64,000 nt of DNA from Erythrobacter neustonensis (GCF_001663175.1 NZ_CP016033.1:62001-126000); one strand, 5' to 3'. Counted from the first letter of the stretch, positions 47,184 to 56,536 are shown. A program made the numbers and translations. The notes: a model not told the origin generated them from the letters alone.

Positions 47184-47429
47184 ATGGCCTATGACCGCAA
47201 TGTATCGATCGCCGACGCGATCAAGAGCTACTACAAACTGCCCCGCACGCACCGCGTCCACTGGTCGAAGGCGCGCAAGGACGAAGTCGTGCGCGCGGTG
47301 CGCGACAGCGCGATGAGCTTTCACGAGGCGCGCGACCGCTACCTGCTCAGCCGTGCCGAATTCGACCAGTGGGAAGCCGATTACCTCGCCACCGGAGGCA
47401 CGCGGCAGGCCGGGATGCAGGACGCCTGA
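47184..47429 (+). CDS. SciP-like DUF1153 family protein
   Basis: An 81-residue protein with the DUF1153 helix-turn-helix: HRVHWSKARKDEVVRAVRDS, then FHEARDRYLLSRAEFDQWEADY, which matches the core of Caulobacter SciP (RW, K-x-EVV, AVR, Y-x-L, EF-x-W). The N-terminal extension seen in Caulobacter SciP is shorter here. In Caulobacter, SciP binds DNA and CtrA and represses CtrA-activated genes. A candidate CtrA half-site precedes it. It ends one base from the convergent SOUL gene. Confidence 0.82.
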   Translation: MAYDRNVSIADAIKSYYKLPRTHRVHWSKARKDEVVRAVRDSAMSFHEARDRYLLSRAEFDQWEADYLATGGTRQAGMQDA

Positions 47430-47430
47430 G

Positions 47431-48027
47431 CTATTTCGCCGCGACCGGGATCAGAACCTCGTTGCGGCGTAGCGGTCCGGGAACCATTGGCGCGTCATAG
47501 AAGGCAAATTCCGCCTCGCCCGCGGGCACGAGCCCTTGCGCTGCGATCCAGCCTCTCAGGCGCGTCTCCATCTCGGCCAGTTCGGCAGTCCCGGCATTCC
47601 CCGAGAACCGCACGGCAGCCATGCGCCGCGCCGGGGTCTGCGTCAGCGTGATGTCGGCGGGCGCGGGCGGCAAGGTTTCGAGCGTGTATTTGCCCGGCAT
47701 GACGAACCGCATCCGCCATTCGCTCGGCTGGGTTTCCTGCTGCAGGACAGGCGCGGTCATCGCGATCTTCTCGCCACCTTGGGGGCGGTCCTTGGCAAAG
47801 ATATAGGCGGCGAGCCTGTTGAAGCTTGCGCGGCTTGCGGTCTGCCGGGTGCCGATGTGCCGCGTCTCGGCGACGACCAGCGACGGATAATCGCGCAAGG
47901 CATAATCGCCATCGTCGCGGATCAGCGTGAAATCGGGCTGTTCGGTCCTGCGGCTTTGCGCATAGGCACCTACGGCCCCCACGGCGGCGAGGCCGGCTCC
48001 GGCAGCGATCCAGCGAAGGGCTTTCAT
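47431..48027 (-). CDS. SOUL heme-binding family protein with N-terminal anchor
   Basis: A 198-residue protein with one N-terminal hydrophobic segment (RWIAAGAGLAAVGAVGAYAQS), suggesting a signal anchor. The SOUL core is intact: FTLIRDDGDYALRDYPSLVVAET, RLAAYIFAKDRPQGGEKIAM (as in the family pattern YI-x-G), TAPVLQ and MRFVMPGKYTLETLPP. SOUL proteins bind heme or related ligands; the bacterial function is unclear. The C-terminal LRRNEVLIPV is also typical. Confidence 0.88.
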   Translation of the reverse strand: MKALRWIAAGAGLAAVGAVGAYAQSRRTEQPDFTLIRDDGDYALRDYPSLVVAETRHIGTRQTASRASFNRLAAYIFAKDRPQGGEKIAMTAPVLQQETQPSEWRMRFVMPGKYTLETLPPAPADITLTQTPARRMAAVRFSGNAGTAELAEMETRLRGWIAAQGLVPAGEAEFAFYDAPMVPGPLRRNEVLIPVAAK

Positions 48028-48105
48028 TCCATGATCTCCTTGTTTCAGGAGCCATAGTCCGCGAGCCAGCGAAGAGTTCCCGCCCCTGCGGGCACAGGCG
48101 ACCGG

Positions 48106-48381
48106 TCAGCGCGTGGGCGCGTCGAAATCGGCGGGCTTGTTCGCGACCCATGCGACGAATTTCGCAATCGCCGGATTGTCGCGGATCGCGGCGGCATTCG
48201 CGCCGATGCGGGCCAGTTCGTTGTTGGTGAAGTTGGCATGGATCGTCTTATGGCAGATCGGGTGGACCGGCACCTTGATCTTGCCCTTCTTCGACTTGGG
48301 CACGGGGTGATGCCACTGGACGACATCGCCCAAGGGCCGGTCGCACAGCCAGCAGGCCGGGGTGTGGGGATCGTCACTCAT
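48106..48381 (-). CDS. small HNH endonuclease-like protein
   Basis: A 91-residue protein with a compact HNH-type zinc core: CWLCDRPLGD, then QWHHPVPKSKKGK, then PVHPICHKTIHANFTNNEL. The paired Cys-x2-Cys and the HH/H-x3-C-H-x3-H spacing fit HNH nucleases. No other domain is present. The ATG at 48379-48381 overlaps the lipoprotein gene by eight bases. It is the last gene of a glmU-lipoprotein-HNH run. Whether it cuts DNA is not shown. Confidence 0.78.
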   Translation of the reverse strand: MSDDPHTPACWLCDRPLGDVVQWHHPVPKSKKGKIKVPVHPICHKTIHANFTNNELARIGANAAAIRDNPAIAKFVAWVANKPADFDAPTR

Positions 48382-48982
48382 GGCCTTGCGGGTCCGCTCT
48401 GATGGTTGCTTCGGTAAACAGGTCGCCGCCGTCCGTATCGCCGGCGGGCAGGTATTTTTCCGCTGCATCGACATCGACCGGGCGAAGATCGGGATCGTCG
48501 CAGATGCGGATGGCGGCGAATGTGCCAGCGCGCTCGACCACCACCCCGTCGCTGATCGCGGGTTCGTTGCCGGCTCCGTCGAACCGGGTGCGCACCATGC
48601 GGCTGAAGACGATATAGCGCGTATCGGCGTTGTCGAATGCCAACTGCTGTTCGCCGCCGCCCGAATACATGACGTTCGCCCGCGCCCCGCCGGCGATCAC
48701 CATTTCCGGCTGCTCGCCGCCAAAACGATATTCGGCGCGGCCCGGGCCAGTGCCGCATACCGAGACGCGCTTGCCATCGGTAAACCTGCAGGTGAAGACC
48801 GGCGTTTCCCCTGCGGCACAGGCTACGGCCGGGATGCGCGGCTGTGCTGTAACCGGGGAGGCGGCAGGGGTCGGTAATGGCGGCGCTGCATCTTGCCGGG
48901 CGGCAGAGTCCGTGCCGGCATCCTGCCCCTGGCACCCCGCCAGCACCGTGACGATCGCTAGACCGAGCGCGCGTGCGCTCAC
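48374..48982 (-). CDS. hypothetical lipoprotein
   Basis: A 202-residue predicted lipoprotein. The signal MSARALGLAIVTVLAGC ends in lipobox LAGC (Cys17). A Pro/Ala-rich linker (about 20-50) precedes a small beta-rich domain with FTCRFTDGKRVSVCGTGPG and YSGGGEQQLAFDNADTRYIV, and a further Cys in RICDDPDL, so disulfides are likely. I recognise no family. The start is a GTG overlapping the glmU stop (GTGA), so it is coupled to glmU. Confidence 0.7.
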   Translation of the reverse strand: MSARALGLAIVTVLAGCQGQDAGTDSAARQDAAPPLPTPAASPVTAQPRIPAVACAAGETPVFTCRFTDGKRVSVCGTGPGRAEYRFGGEQPEMVIAGGARANVMYSGGGEQQLAFDNADTRYIVFSRMVRTRFDGAGNEPAISDGVVVERAGTFAAIRICDDPDLRPVDVDAAEKYLPAGDTDGGDLFTEATIRADPQGHE

Positions 48983-50349
48983 CCCTTCTTCTCCGCCGCC
49001 TTCTTCTTTTTCATCGTGTCGTGGAAACGATCGGCCCAGCCATCCTTGATCAGCTGTTCGGCGCGCACCATCCGCAACTCGCCCGGCGCGACATCGCGGC
49101 TGACGGTGCTGCCCGCTGCCACGATCGCGTCCGCGCCGATCGTGACCGGCGCGACGAGCGCCGAATTCGAACCGATAAAGGCGCGCTCGCCGATGGTGGT
49201 CCGATATTTGAAATAGCCGTCGTAATTGCAGGTGATCGTGCCCGCACCGATATTGGCGCCCGCGCCGATGCTGGCATCGCCCAGATAGGTGAGGTGGCTG
49301 GCCTTGGCGCCCTTGTGCATCACCGCGTTCTTCACCTCGACGAAATTGCCGATGAAGCTGTCCTCTTCCAGCACCGTGCCGGGGCGCAGCCGCGCAAAGG
49401 GGCCGACCTTGACCCCGCTGGCGAGGCTGGCACCCTCGATATGACTGTTGGCACGGATCAGCACCCTGTCCGCGACGCGCACACCGGGGCCGAAGAAGAC
49501 GTTGGGCTCGATCGTGACATCGCGGCCCAGTTCGGTGTCATGACTGAAGAACACCGTGTCGGGCGCGATCAGGGTTGCGCCCTCGTCCATCGCGCGAAGC
49601 CGGCGCGCGGCCTGCCAGCGGCTTTCCGCGCCGGCGAGTTCGGCCCGGCTGTTGATGCCGGCAACCTCGTCCGCGCTGTCTGCTGCGATCACCGCACAGC
49701 CGCGCCCATCGGCAATCGCGATATTGACGATGTCGGGAAGGTAATATTCGCCCTGTGCATTATCGTTCCCGACCCGTGCCAGCAGCCCGAACAGATCCTC
49801 TGCCCGCGCGGCGAGCAGGCCCGAATTGCACAACCGGCAGGCCCGCTCGCTCTCGTCCGCGTCCTTGAATTCGACCATCTTGACGATGCCGCCCGCATCA
49901 TCGGCGATCACCCGGCCATAGGCGAGCGGGTCTTCGGGCTCGAACCCGAGGACCACCACCGCTGGCCTATCCGCGCCATGGAGCCGTTCGAGCATCGCGC
50001 GCATCGTCTCTGCCTTCACGAAAGGCACGTCACCATAAAGCACCAGCACATCGCCGCCGAAGCCTTCGAGCGCGGCTTGCGCCTGCTGCACCGCGTGGCC
50101 TGTGCCGAGCTGCGGTTCCTGCAGGCAGGTCACGGCGCGCCCCTCGACCGCTTTCTCGATCTGCTCGCGCCCCGCGCCCACGACCACTGCGGTGCGTTGC
50201 GGCCCCAGCTCGGCAACGCTCGCCATCAGGTGATCAAGCATCGCGCGCCCTGCGATCTTGTGCAGCACCTTGTGCGTGTCGCTCTTCATGCGGGTGCCCT
50301 TGCCCGCGGCGAGGATGATGGCGGCGAAGGGGGAAGCTGTGGTCGTCAT
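48979..50349 (-). CDS. glmU: bifunctional GlmU (N-acetylglucosamine-1-phosphate uridyltransferase/acetyltransferase)
   Basis: A 456-residue enzyme that makes UDP-GlcNAc, the precursor of peptidoglycan and LPS. The N-terminal uridyltransferase begins FAAIILAAGKGTRMKSDTHK, with VLVLYGDVPFV. The C-terminal left-handed beta-helix (hexapeptide repeats from about 250) contains NFVEVKNAVMHKGAKASHL and GAGTITCNYDGYFK, the acetyl-CoA site. The length is exactly typical. The ATG at 50347-50349 diverges from gph across 60 bases. It leads a coupled run into the lipoprotein and HNH genes. Confidence 0.97.
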   Translation of the reverse strand: MTTTASPFAAIILAAGKGTRMKSDTHKVLHKIAGRAMLDHLMASVAELGPQRTAVVVGAGREQIEKAVEGRAVTCLQEPQLGTGHAVQQAQAALEGFGGDVLVLYGDVPFVKAETMRAMLERLHGADRPAVVVLGFEPEDPLAYGRVIADDAGGIVKMVEFKDADESERACRLCNSGLLAARAEDLFGLLARVGNDNAQGEYYLPDIVNIAIADGRGCAVIAADSADEVAGINSRAELAGAESRWQAARRLRAMDEGATLIAPDTVFFSHDTELGRDVTIEPNVFFGPGVRVADRVLIRANSHIEGASLASGVKVGPFARLRPGTVLEEDSFIGNFVEVKNAVMHKGAKASHLTYLGDASIGAGANIGAGTITCNYDGYFKYRTTIGERAFIGSNSALVAPVTIGADAIVAAGSTVSRDVAPGELRMVRAEQLIKDGWADRFHDTMKKKKAAEKKG

Positions 50350-50409
50350 AACCCTGATCCTTACAGCAATTGCTTGCGGTTTGAAGTCGCATCCGCCACG
50401 CCGAAGCGC

Positions 50410-51105
50410 ATGAACAGCATCCCTTTCAGCGCCATCGGCTTCGACCTTGACGGCACCCTGCTCGATACCTTCCGCGATCTGGGCGCGGCGGTGAACCATG
50501 CGCTGGTGCTTGGCGGGTTCGACGCGGTTTCGGTCGAAAGCTCGAAAGACCTCATCGGCGGCGGGGCCAAGGTGATGCTGGCGCGCGCGGTCGATGCGCA
50601 AGGCGGCCTGCCCGAAGACGAATTCAAGCGGCTCTACAAGGCGATGCTGGCCTATTACGCCGATCACAATGCGGTCCATACCGAACCCTATCCCGGAGTG
50701 CGTGAGGGTTTGGCACAGCTTGCCCGGCAGGGTGTGGCGATGGCGGTGGTAACCAACAAGTTCGAAGCCTTTGCCCGCCAGATCCTCACCCAGCTCGACC
50801 TGATCGACCAGTTTCAGGCGGTGATCGGCGGCGACAGCATGGGCAAAGGGCCCGATGGCCAGTTCCTTGCCAAACCCCACCCTGCCCCCGTGCTGGCCGC
50901 GCGCGCGGCGTTGGGTGGCGGCACATTTGCCTTTCTGGGCGATTCCTCGTTCGATGTGCGTGCCGCCAAGGCAGCGGGCGTGCCGGTGATCGCGGCGGCC
51001 TATGGCTATTGCGATGTGCCGCCGCATGAACTGGGCGCGGATGGGGTGATCGATTCGTTCGGCGCGCTGATCCCGGCGCTGCAAAAGCTTGTCCCTGCAT
51101 CCTGA
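50410..51105 (+). CDS. gph: phosphoglycolate phosphatase (HAD family)
   Basis: A 231-residue HAD hydrolase. Motif I is IGFDLDGTLLDTFRDL, motif II is AVVTNKFEAFA, and motifs III/IV are KPHPAPVLAARAA and FLGDSSFDVRAAKAAG. The family removes phosphate from 2-phosphoglycolate and related sugars-phosphates; substrate assignment within HAD is only by resemblance to Gph. ATG 50410 is immediately followed by the motif I strand. It shares its promoter region with the divergent glmU. Confidence 0.88.
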   Translation: MNSIPFSAIGFDLDGTLLDTFRDLGAAVNHALVLGGFDAVSVESSKDLIGGGAKVMLARAVDAQGGLPEDEFKRLYKAMLAYYADHNAVHTEPYPGVREGLAQLARQGVAMAVVTNKFEAFARQILTQLDLIDQFQAVIGGDSMGKGPDGQFLAKPHPAPVLAARAALGGGTFAFLGDSSFDVRAAKAAGVPVIAAAYGYCDVPPHELGADGVIDSFGALIPALQKLVPAS

Positions 51106-51231
51106 CCCTACGGCATCGCGTCATGGCGCTTGCGCTGTTGCATCGCGCCCGTGAAAGTGCCACGCAGCGCGCCGCAAATCGGTTTACGCGGGCGTAAAGC
51201 ACGCCCTCTCATTTCCACAGGAGAGAGACAC

Positions 51232-52161
51232 ATGAGCATCAGCTTCAAAGACAAGGTTGCGATCGTTACCGGTGCCGGCGGCGGTCTGGGCAAGGCCTAT
51301 GCGCTCGAACTGGCGCGCCGCGGCGCCAAGGTCGTGGTCAACGATCTGGGCGGTTCGCGCGATGGCACCGGCACTTCGGATGCCGCAGCACAGGTGGTCG
51401 CCGAAATCGAGGCGATGGGCGGCGAGGCCATGGCCAATGGCGGTTCGGTGACCGAATTCGACCAGATGGAAAAGATGGTCGCCGATGCCAAGCAGAAGTG
51501 GGGCGGCGTCCATGTCCTCATCAACAACGCGGGCGTGCTGCGCGACAAGACCTTCGTGAAGATGGACCCGGCTGACTTTGAATTCGTGGTCAAGGTTCAC
51601 CTCACCGGCTCGGCCTTCGCCACGAAGGCGTGCTGGGAACTGATGCGCGAGCAGGGCTATGGCCGTATCCTGATGACCGCGTCCTCGACCGGCCTGTTCG
51701 GCAATTTCGGCCAGGCGAATTACGGCGCGGCCAAGCTCGGCCTTGCCGGCCTGACCAAGACGCTCGCTCTCGAAGGCGCGAAGTACAACGTGCGCGTGAA
51801 CACGCTGTCGCCGGTCGCGGGCACCCGCATGACCGAAGACCTCTTCCCTGAAGAAGCCTTCAAGCTGTTCGCGCCCGAGAACGTGGTCCCTGCCGCGCTG
51901 TTCCTGGTTTCGGAAGACGCACCGACCAACGCGATCGTGGGCGCAGGCGCAGGCGGCTTCCACTCCTCGTGGACGGTGATGAACGATGCCGTGTGGCTCA
52001 AGGACGAAGACCGCACGGTCGAAGGCTTTGCCGCGCACTGGGACGAGATCAATTCGTTCAGCAACCTCATCGCCCCGCAATCGGGCAGCGAGCAGTCGGG
52101 CAACATCCTGAAGGCGATGCAGAAGGTGACGGGCACCGGCCCCGCCAGCGCGCGCGGCTGA
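51232..52161 (+). CDS. short-chain dehydrogenase (MFE-2 hydroxyacyl-CoA dehydrogenase-like)
   Basis: A 309-residue SDR. The cofactor motif is [34 protein letters not shown] is the loop seen in the hydroxyacyl-CoA dehydrogenase branch of multifunctional enzyme type 2, and the catalytic Tyr/Lys are in [15 protein letters not shown], with Ser in [10 protein letters not shown]. The length (about 300) and the C-terminal [20 protein letters not shown] segment fit that branch, which acts in beta-oxidation. GGAGAG lies eight bases before ATG 51232. A terminator follows. Confidence 0.87.
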   Translation: MSISFKDKVAIVTGAGGGLGKAYALELARRGAKVVVNDLGGSRDGTGTSDAAAQVVAEIEAMGGEAMANGGSVTEFDQMEKMVADAKQKWGGVHVLINNAGVLRDKTFVKMDPADFEFVVKVHLTGSAFATKACWELMREQGYGRILMTASSTGLFGNFGQANYGAAKLGLAGLTKTLALEGAKYNVRVNTLSPVAGTRMTEDLFPEEAFKLFAPENVVPAALFLVSEDAPTNAIVGAGAGGFHSSWTVMNDAVWLKDEDRTVEGFAAHWDEINSFSNLIAPQSGSEQSGNILKAMQKVTGTGPASARG

Positions 52162-52189
52162 TCCGGCTTTTCTTCGGAAAAAGCTTACG

Positions 52190-52218
52190 AGGCCCGCTCC
52201 CGATAAGGGGGCGGGCCT
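52190..52218 (+). terminator. intrinsic terminator after the SDR gene
   Basis: AGGCCCGCTCCC (52190-52201) and GGGGGCGGGCCT (52207-52218) pair with one mismatch around a five-base loop, followed by three Ts. It lies 28 bases after the SDR stop and before the convergent histidine kinase gene. Confidence 0.8.
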
Positions 52219-52324
52219 TTCGCATGATGGGTGCATGTTCCAAAGCGTGACGATGCGGGCGGATGGCATCGGCGCCACCCGAACAACCGCCTTTTTTGAA
52301 CAGCGGCAGCCTCGGGCCGCTATG

Positions 52325-53296
52325 CTATCCGGCCGTAATCGTGATCCGGCACATAAGCCCTTCGGGTGCGAATACCTGTTCCACCGTTCCCTCTCCCGCG
52401 AGCGCATCGGCGATCAACATCGAACCGAAACCCTGCCGCCTTTCGCCTTGCGGTGCCGGCCCCCCGCGCTCGGTCCAGGTTATGACTGTCGCGCCATCTT
52501 GCAGGTCGATCGCCACACCGATGCGGCCGTCCGGCACGGACAGCGCCCCATATTTGATCGCGTTCGTCAGCAATTCATGCGTGACCAGTGCAAGGCCCTT
52601 GCTGGCCATGGCGGGAAGCGGTGCCTCGCTGTCCACCGAAATCCGTATCTGGCCTTCGCATGTCTGGAATGCGGCGAATTCCGCCTCCAGGATCGCGCTC
52701 GGTATCATTGCGGAGGACGCAGTCCCCATGATCAGATCCTGCGTGCGGGCCAAAGCGCCGACCCTTCCCTTCAGCATTTCAGCGAATTCGCTGGTGCTGT
52801 TTGTGGTGGTGGCCGTAAGCATGATCATCGAATTGATGATGCCGAGCGTATTGCGGACCCGGTGCTTCAATTCTTCGGTGATCAGCTGAAGCATGGCTTC
52901 GTTGTTTTTCGTCTCGGTGATGTCGAGCACATGGCCGATCAGCGTGGTGACATGGCCTGCGTCGTCCAAAAGAGGGCGACCGGAGGCCCTGATCCAGCGT
53001 TTCTGGTCATCATTCGTCGTTATCTGACAGTCGAACGACCATTCACGCTTTTCTCTTATCGCGGCTTTCTGAAGGCTATCGACCCTGAGGCGGTCCTTCT
53101 CGGCGACGTGAGAGAGGAATTGATCGTAGCTCCATTCTTCCAGCGAGCCATCATAGCCAAATATCTTGTCGTGGGTCCTGTTTCTGACTGCGAGGCCGCT
53201 TTTGAGGTCCAATTCCCAGATGCCGATGTGGCTGGTTTCCAGAACAAGCCGCAAGTGCTCGGCGCTGCGGAGTTCGAAAGGGCTCAAATCGGACAT
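52325..53296 (-). CDS. PAS-HWE sensor histidine kinase
   Basis: A 323-residue soluble kinase. An N-terminal PAS domain (about residues 15-135, LETSHIGIWELDLKSG to GHVTTLIGHVLDITETK) precedes an HWE/HisKA_2 domain with phospho-acceptor His in ELKHRVRNTLGIINSM and an ATPase domain with the N-box LVTHELLTNAIKYGAL and the HWE-type ITWTERGGP. HWE kinases are common in alphaproteobacteria for light, stress or redox signalling. No response regulator is adjacent. No cofactor-binding Cys typical of LOV domains is seen. Confidence 0.9.
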   Translation of the reverse strand: MSDLSPFELRSAEHLRLVLETSHIGIWELDLKSGLAVRNRTHDKIFGYDGSLEEWSYDQFLSHVAEKDRLRVDSLQKAAIREKREWSFDCQITTNDDQKRWIRASGRPLLDDAGHVTTLIGHVLDITETKNNEAMLQLITEELKHRVRNTLGIINSMIMLTATTTNSTSEFAEMLKGRVGALARTQDLIMGTASSAMIPSAILEAEFAAFQTCEGQIRISVDSEAPLPAMASKGLALVTHELLTNAIKYGALSVPDGRIGVAIDLQDGATVITWTERGGPAPQGERRQGFGSMLIADALAGEGTVEQVFAPEGLMCRITITAG

Positions 53297-53417
53297 TCCG
53301 TCCGAATAGACCCATCCTGAAGCATTACAAAGGGAGAACAGTCTTTTGCCTGCGGTAAGCTAAAACGACAGGCCGCTACTCAATCTCCACACCGCCAGCG
53401 CGGGCATGGGGCAAGGC

Positions 53418-53786
53418 CTAATCCTCGACCGCCTTCAGCAGCCGCCGCTCCATCGGGGCGAGAACGCCCGCCAGATCGTGCCCGCGCTTCAGCACCTGGC
53501 CGTGTTCGCCGAACAGCGTCCACATGCCCTGCTTGCCGCGCAGCGCGGGGCGCTTTTCCACCCGTGCCTGCGGGCGTTCGGCGGTGCGGCGGAAGGCGGC
53601 GAAGGTTGCCGCATGGCGGTCGAAATCCATCGCATAGTCGCGCCACTCGCCCGCCGCCACCATCCGGCCATACAGATCGAGAATCCGCATCAGTTCGGGC
53701 CGGTCGAAGCCCACCTGATCCGCGCCGCGGCCCGGAAAAGGGACGATCTGTCCCGGGGTCTGGGGGCCAGCCACGGTTCCGGTCAA
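53418..53786 (-). CDS. DUF2794 family protein
   Basis: A 122-residue soluble protein. The core ELMRILDLYGRMVAAGEWRD, then YAMDFDRHAATFAAFRRTAE, then RVEKRPALRGKQGMW and VLKRGHDLAGVLAPMERRLL match the alphaproteobacterial DUF2794 family of unknown function. Its ATG overlaps the upstream cysE stop by four bases, so it is coupled to serine acetyltransferase. Confidence 0.82.
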   Translation of the reverse strand: MTGTVAGPQTPGQIVPFPGRGADQVGFDRPELMRILDLYGRMVAAGEWRDYAMDFDRHAATFAAFRRTAERPQARVEKRPALRGKQGMWTLFGEHGQVLKRGHDLAGVLAPMERRLLKAVED

Positions 53787-54517
53787 TCCTGCGCGGCGCT
53801 CTTGCGGACGGGCAGCGGCGCAGGCTCGCCCGGCGCGCGTTCAGCCAGCAGCGCCTTCATCAACGCCAATTCCTCGCGCATTGCGGCCATTTCGGTCTCG
53901 AGCTTTTCGACGCAGTCGCGGTTCGCCCGGCCCTGGTCATCGCACGGCACATCGTCGCAGGGCGTCCCATAGGGGATGAATTCGCGCAGCCACTGATCGG
54001 CGGGCACGAGTGTCGAACGGGCCTTGAGCCCGATCATCGTCGCGCCGGCAGGCACATCGTCGGTGACGACCGCATTGGCGCCCACGCGTGCGCGTTCGCC
54101 GACGACGATCGGGCCGATGATCTGCGCGCCCGAACCGATGATGACATTATCGGCCAGCGTCGGGTGACGCTTGCCGCCCTTGCCATTGGTCGGGTTGCTG
54201 CCGCCCAGCGTGACGCATTGATAGATCGTGACGTTGTCACCGATCTCCGCGGTCTCACCGATGACGGTGAAGCCATGGTCGATGAAGAAATTCTTGCCGA
54301 TCGTGGCGCCGGGATGAATGTCGATCGCGGTCAGAAGCCGCGAGATGTGGTTCACCGCGCGCGCGAGGAAATACATCCGCGCCTCGAACAGCCAGTGTGC
54401 GACGCGGTGGAAACCCAGCGCCCAGACCCCGGGATAAAGCAGGATTTCCCAACGCGAGCGCGGCGCGGGGTCGCGCGCATGGACCGAGTCCAGATAGCTG
54501 ATCAGCCGCTCAAACAT
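53783..54517 (-). CDS. cysE: serine O-acetyltransferase (EpsC-type CysE)
   Basis: A 244-residue enzyme catalysing the first step of cysteine synthesis from serine and acetyl-CoA. The catalytic segment IDIHPGATIGKNFFIDHGFTVIGE and the following hexapeptide-repeat helix (VTIYQCVTLGGSNP, GSGAQIIGPIVVGERARVG) are typical. The shortened N-terminus without the long helical domain of E. coli CysE identifies the EpsC branch. A C-terminal coiled coil with Cys pairs (GTPCDDVPCDD, ANRDCVEK) extends beyond the usual end. It overlaps the DUF2794 gene. Confidence 0.93.
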   Translation of the reverse strand: MFERLISYLDSVHARDPAPRSRWEILLYPGVWALGFHRVAHWLFEARMYFLARAVNHISRLLTAIDIHPGATIGKNFFIDHGFTVIGETAEIGDNVTIYQCVTLGGSNPTNGKGGKRHPTLADNVIIGSGAQIIGPIVVGERARVGANAVVTDDVPAGATMIGLKARSTLVPADQWLREFIPYGTPCDDVPCDDQGRANRDCVEKLETEMAAMREELALMKALLAERAPGEPAPLPVRKSAAQD

Positions 54518-54575
54518 CGCCCCTCACTTTTCCCACCAATGCCGCGCCGATGCAATCGCCTCGGGCGTTTACGCG

Positions 54576-55217
54576 CTACAGCAGGCGCTGCTGTTGCGGA
54601 CCATGCAGCGCTTCGAGCGCCGCACGCCAGACAGACATGGTGGCAGGCGTCTGGCGTTCAAGGGAGATCCGGTCGATTGCTGCCACCAGCGCCTCGATCG
54701 CAGCAAAACTGCGCGTGGTCCGCGGCACCAGATATTCAGCTGCGCCTTCAGGCAGGCTCAGCCCGCGCGCTTCGGCATGGGCGTGGATCAGTTCGGCGGC
54801 CATCGCATCATCGGGTGGACCGATCGCAAGTTGCAGCGATCCGCCGATCCGCGAGGCGAGATCGGGCAAGCGGATGCCCCAGCCCCCCTCATCTGGCGTC
54901 GTGACGATCATCAGGACGGCGCTGCCTTCACGCGTTCCGCCGCGCTGCACCCCATTCCAGTGGTGGAACAGCGCGGTCTCGTCAAGATCGCCGGCATCGT
55001 CGATCACGTCGAGCATGTCGCCGCGCAGTCCCTTCGCCCAGCGCGCGAGCAGCGACTTGCCCGAACGCGCCGGCCCGGTGAGGACCGCGACGTGAAACGG
55101 CCAGCGATCCGGATGCTGCAATGCGTCGACGACGGCGGCATTGGCATTGCCGACCACGATCCGGCGCGGCGCCCCTTGCGCGCACAGCGGCAGGGCGATC
55201 TGCGATGGCTCGCTCAT
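54576..55217 (-). CDS. hdaA: HdaA, DnaA-related regulator of replication initiation
   Basis: A 213-residue DnaA AAA+ domain without the DNA-binding C-terminal domain IV. IALPLCAQGAPRRIVVGNANAAV and VAVLTGPARSGKSLLARWAKG give a degenerate Walker A (GPARSGKS), and LPDLASRIGGSLQLAIGPPDD is the sensor region. HdaA with the sliding clamp promotes DnaA-ATP hydrolysis to limit initiation. The N-terminal IALPL motif fits a clamp-binding motif. It follows the membrane protein gene at 55235 by 17 bases. Confidence 0.88.
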   Translation of the reverse strand: MSEPSQIALPLCAQGAPRRIVVGNANAAVVDALQHPDRWPFHVAVLTGPARSGKSLLARWAKGLRGDMLDVIDDAGDLDETALFHHWNGVQRGGTREGSAVLMIVTTPDEGGWGIRLPDLASRIGGSLQLAIGPPDDAMAAELIHAHAEARGLSLPEGAAEYLVPRTTRSFAAIEALVAAIDRISLERQTPATMSVWRAALEALHGPQQQRLL

Positions 55218-55234
55218 CCGCGCGATGATCGCGG

Positions 55235-56536
55235 TCAGCGGCTGATGGCGAGCGCGTTTGCCCCGCGCCGCACTGTCAGCCCGCGCGCTTCGAGCGCGGC
55301 AGCGAGTTCTTCGAGCGATCCGGCAAAGCTCACGCTCATCACCGAGGTGCCGCCGATCGCGGTGCTGGTGACCCCCACGCCGCGCACCCCGCCCGCGCCG
55401 CGCACCGCGCCGAGCGCGGCATCGAAGCTGGCGGCATCGGGGGTAGCGAACTGGACGGTGATGCTGCGCACCTGCGCCTCGCCCGGTTCGATCCCGGCGA
55501 CCGGCTGCGCTTCGATCAGCGGGACTTCGCCCGCGGCGATCGCGGCCTCGGCGGAACGACGCGCCTGCGCAGCGCGGCCGATATCGATCAGTCGCTGGAT
55601 TGCAGGGTCGATCTCGCCCCCGCCCCCCAATCGCAGGCTCGGATCGGGTTGCAGCTTGCCCGAGGCAAGCGCGCCGGTGAACACCTGGTCCATCCGTTCG
55701 ACGGCTTGCGCGAGCATTGCGGAAAGCGCGTCGGGGTTTTCGGCGCGCAGCGTGAATCGGTCGAGCGGGCGGCTATCGGGGCCGTAGCGTGCGGTGAAGG
55801 TGCCCTTGATCGGGCCGCCCGGAAATTCGTGATCGAGCCGGGCGAAGGCCATCAGCACGTCGGTCGCGCCGTACTGGTCGAGCGTCGAGCGCCACCAGAC
55901 GCGGCTCTTGCGCTGGGTCTGGCCGAAATTGACCAGCAGCGAATCGCCCCCTGCGCCCGACAGGCGGACATAATCGATCCGGCTCGCCCCCGGATTGAAT
56001 TCGGCCCATGCGCGCTGCCACGGGTTGCGCTGTTCGAAGGCGATATAGGCGCCGCCCGATTCTTGCACCGGGATCAACAGCAGCGGCGCCGAACGGCTCG
56101 CCTGCTGCGCGCCGCCAAGATAGCCGCGCGCGCGCGACCGGTCGAAGACCACGCCCAGCGTCGCGATGTAGCGCCGGGGGCCAAGCCGTTCGCGCTCGAT
56201 CACGATCGCGGAAACCAGCGCGTCGAGCTGGCTGTCGGACAATTGCGGGCCCTTGATCTGCGCCCACGCCTTGCGCTGCGCCTCGCGCCAGCCATTGGCG
56301 CGCGCGTCCTCGGCGTTCTTGCCTTGGGCATCGACCGTGATGCCCTTGACCTCGATGTCCGCGCTTGCAGCCGTCGGCGCGATCCCGCGTTCGCCCGCAA
56401 TCTGCGCCACCAGGGCATAGCCGCCGCCCAGCAGGCCAAGCGCCATCGCCGCGCCGCCGAGCCACCGATAGAGGGGCCGCCGCGGAGCGTGATGCGGGGC
56501 CGCAGCCGGGCCGGAAGGGGAAAGCGATGCGCGCAT
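55235..56536 (-). CDS. large membrane-anchored protein of unknown function
   Basis: A 433-residue protein with one N-terminal hydrophobic helix ([21 protein letters not shown]) and a long exported part. The segment [29 protein letters not shown] followed by [22 protein letters not shown] recalls the start of DUF2066-type proteins, and [21 protein letters not shown] may form a second strand. A Gly/Ala-rich end ([19 protein letters not shown]) could be a small alpha/beta domain. I cannot assign it. It is divergent from purM and co-directional with hdaA, a position where other alphaproteobacteria often keep a permease gene. Confidence 0.6.
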   Translation of the reverse strand: MRASLSPSGPAAAPHHAPRRPLYRWLGGAAMALGLLGGGYALVAQIAGERGIAPTAASADIEVKGITVDAQGKNAEDARANGWREAQRKAWAQIKGPQLSDSQLDALVSAIVIERERLGPRRYIATLGVVFDRSRARGYLGGAQQASRSAPLLLIPVQESGGAYIAFEQRNPWQRAWAEFNPGASRIDYVRLSGAGGDSLLVNFGQTQRKSRVWWRSTLDQYGATDVLMAFARLDHEFPGGPIKGTFTARYGPDSRPLDRFTLRAENPDALSAMLAQAVERMDQVFTGALASGKLQPDPSLRLGGGGEIDPAIQRLIDIGRAAQARRSAEAAIAAGEVPLIEAQPVAGIEPGEAQVRSITVQFATPDAASFDAALGAVRGAGGVRGVGVTSTAIGGTSVMSVSFAGSLEELAAALEARGLTVRRGANALAISR

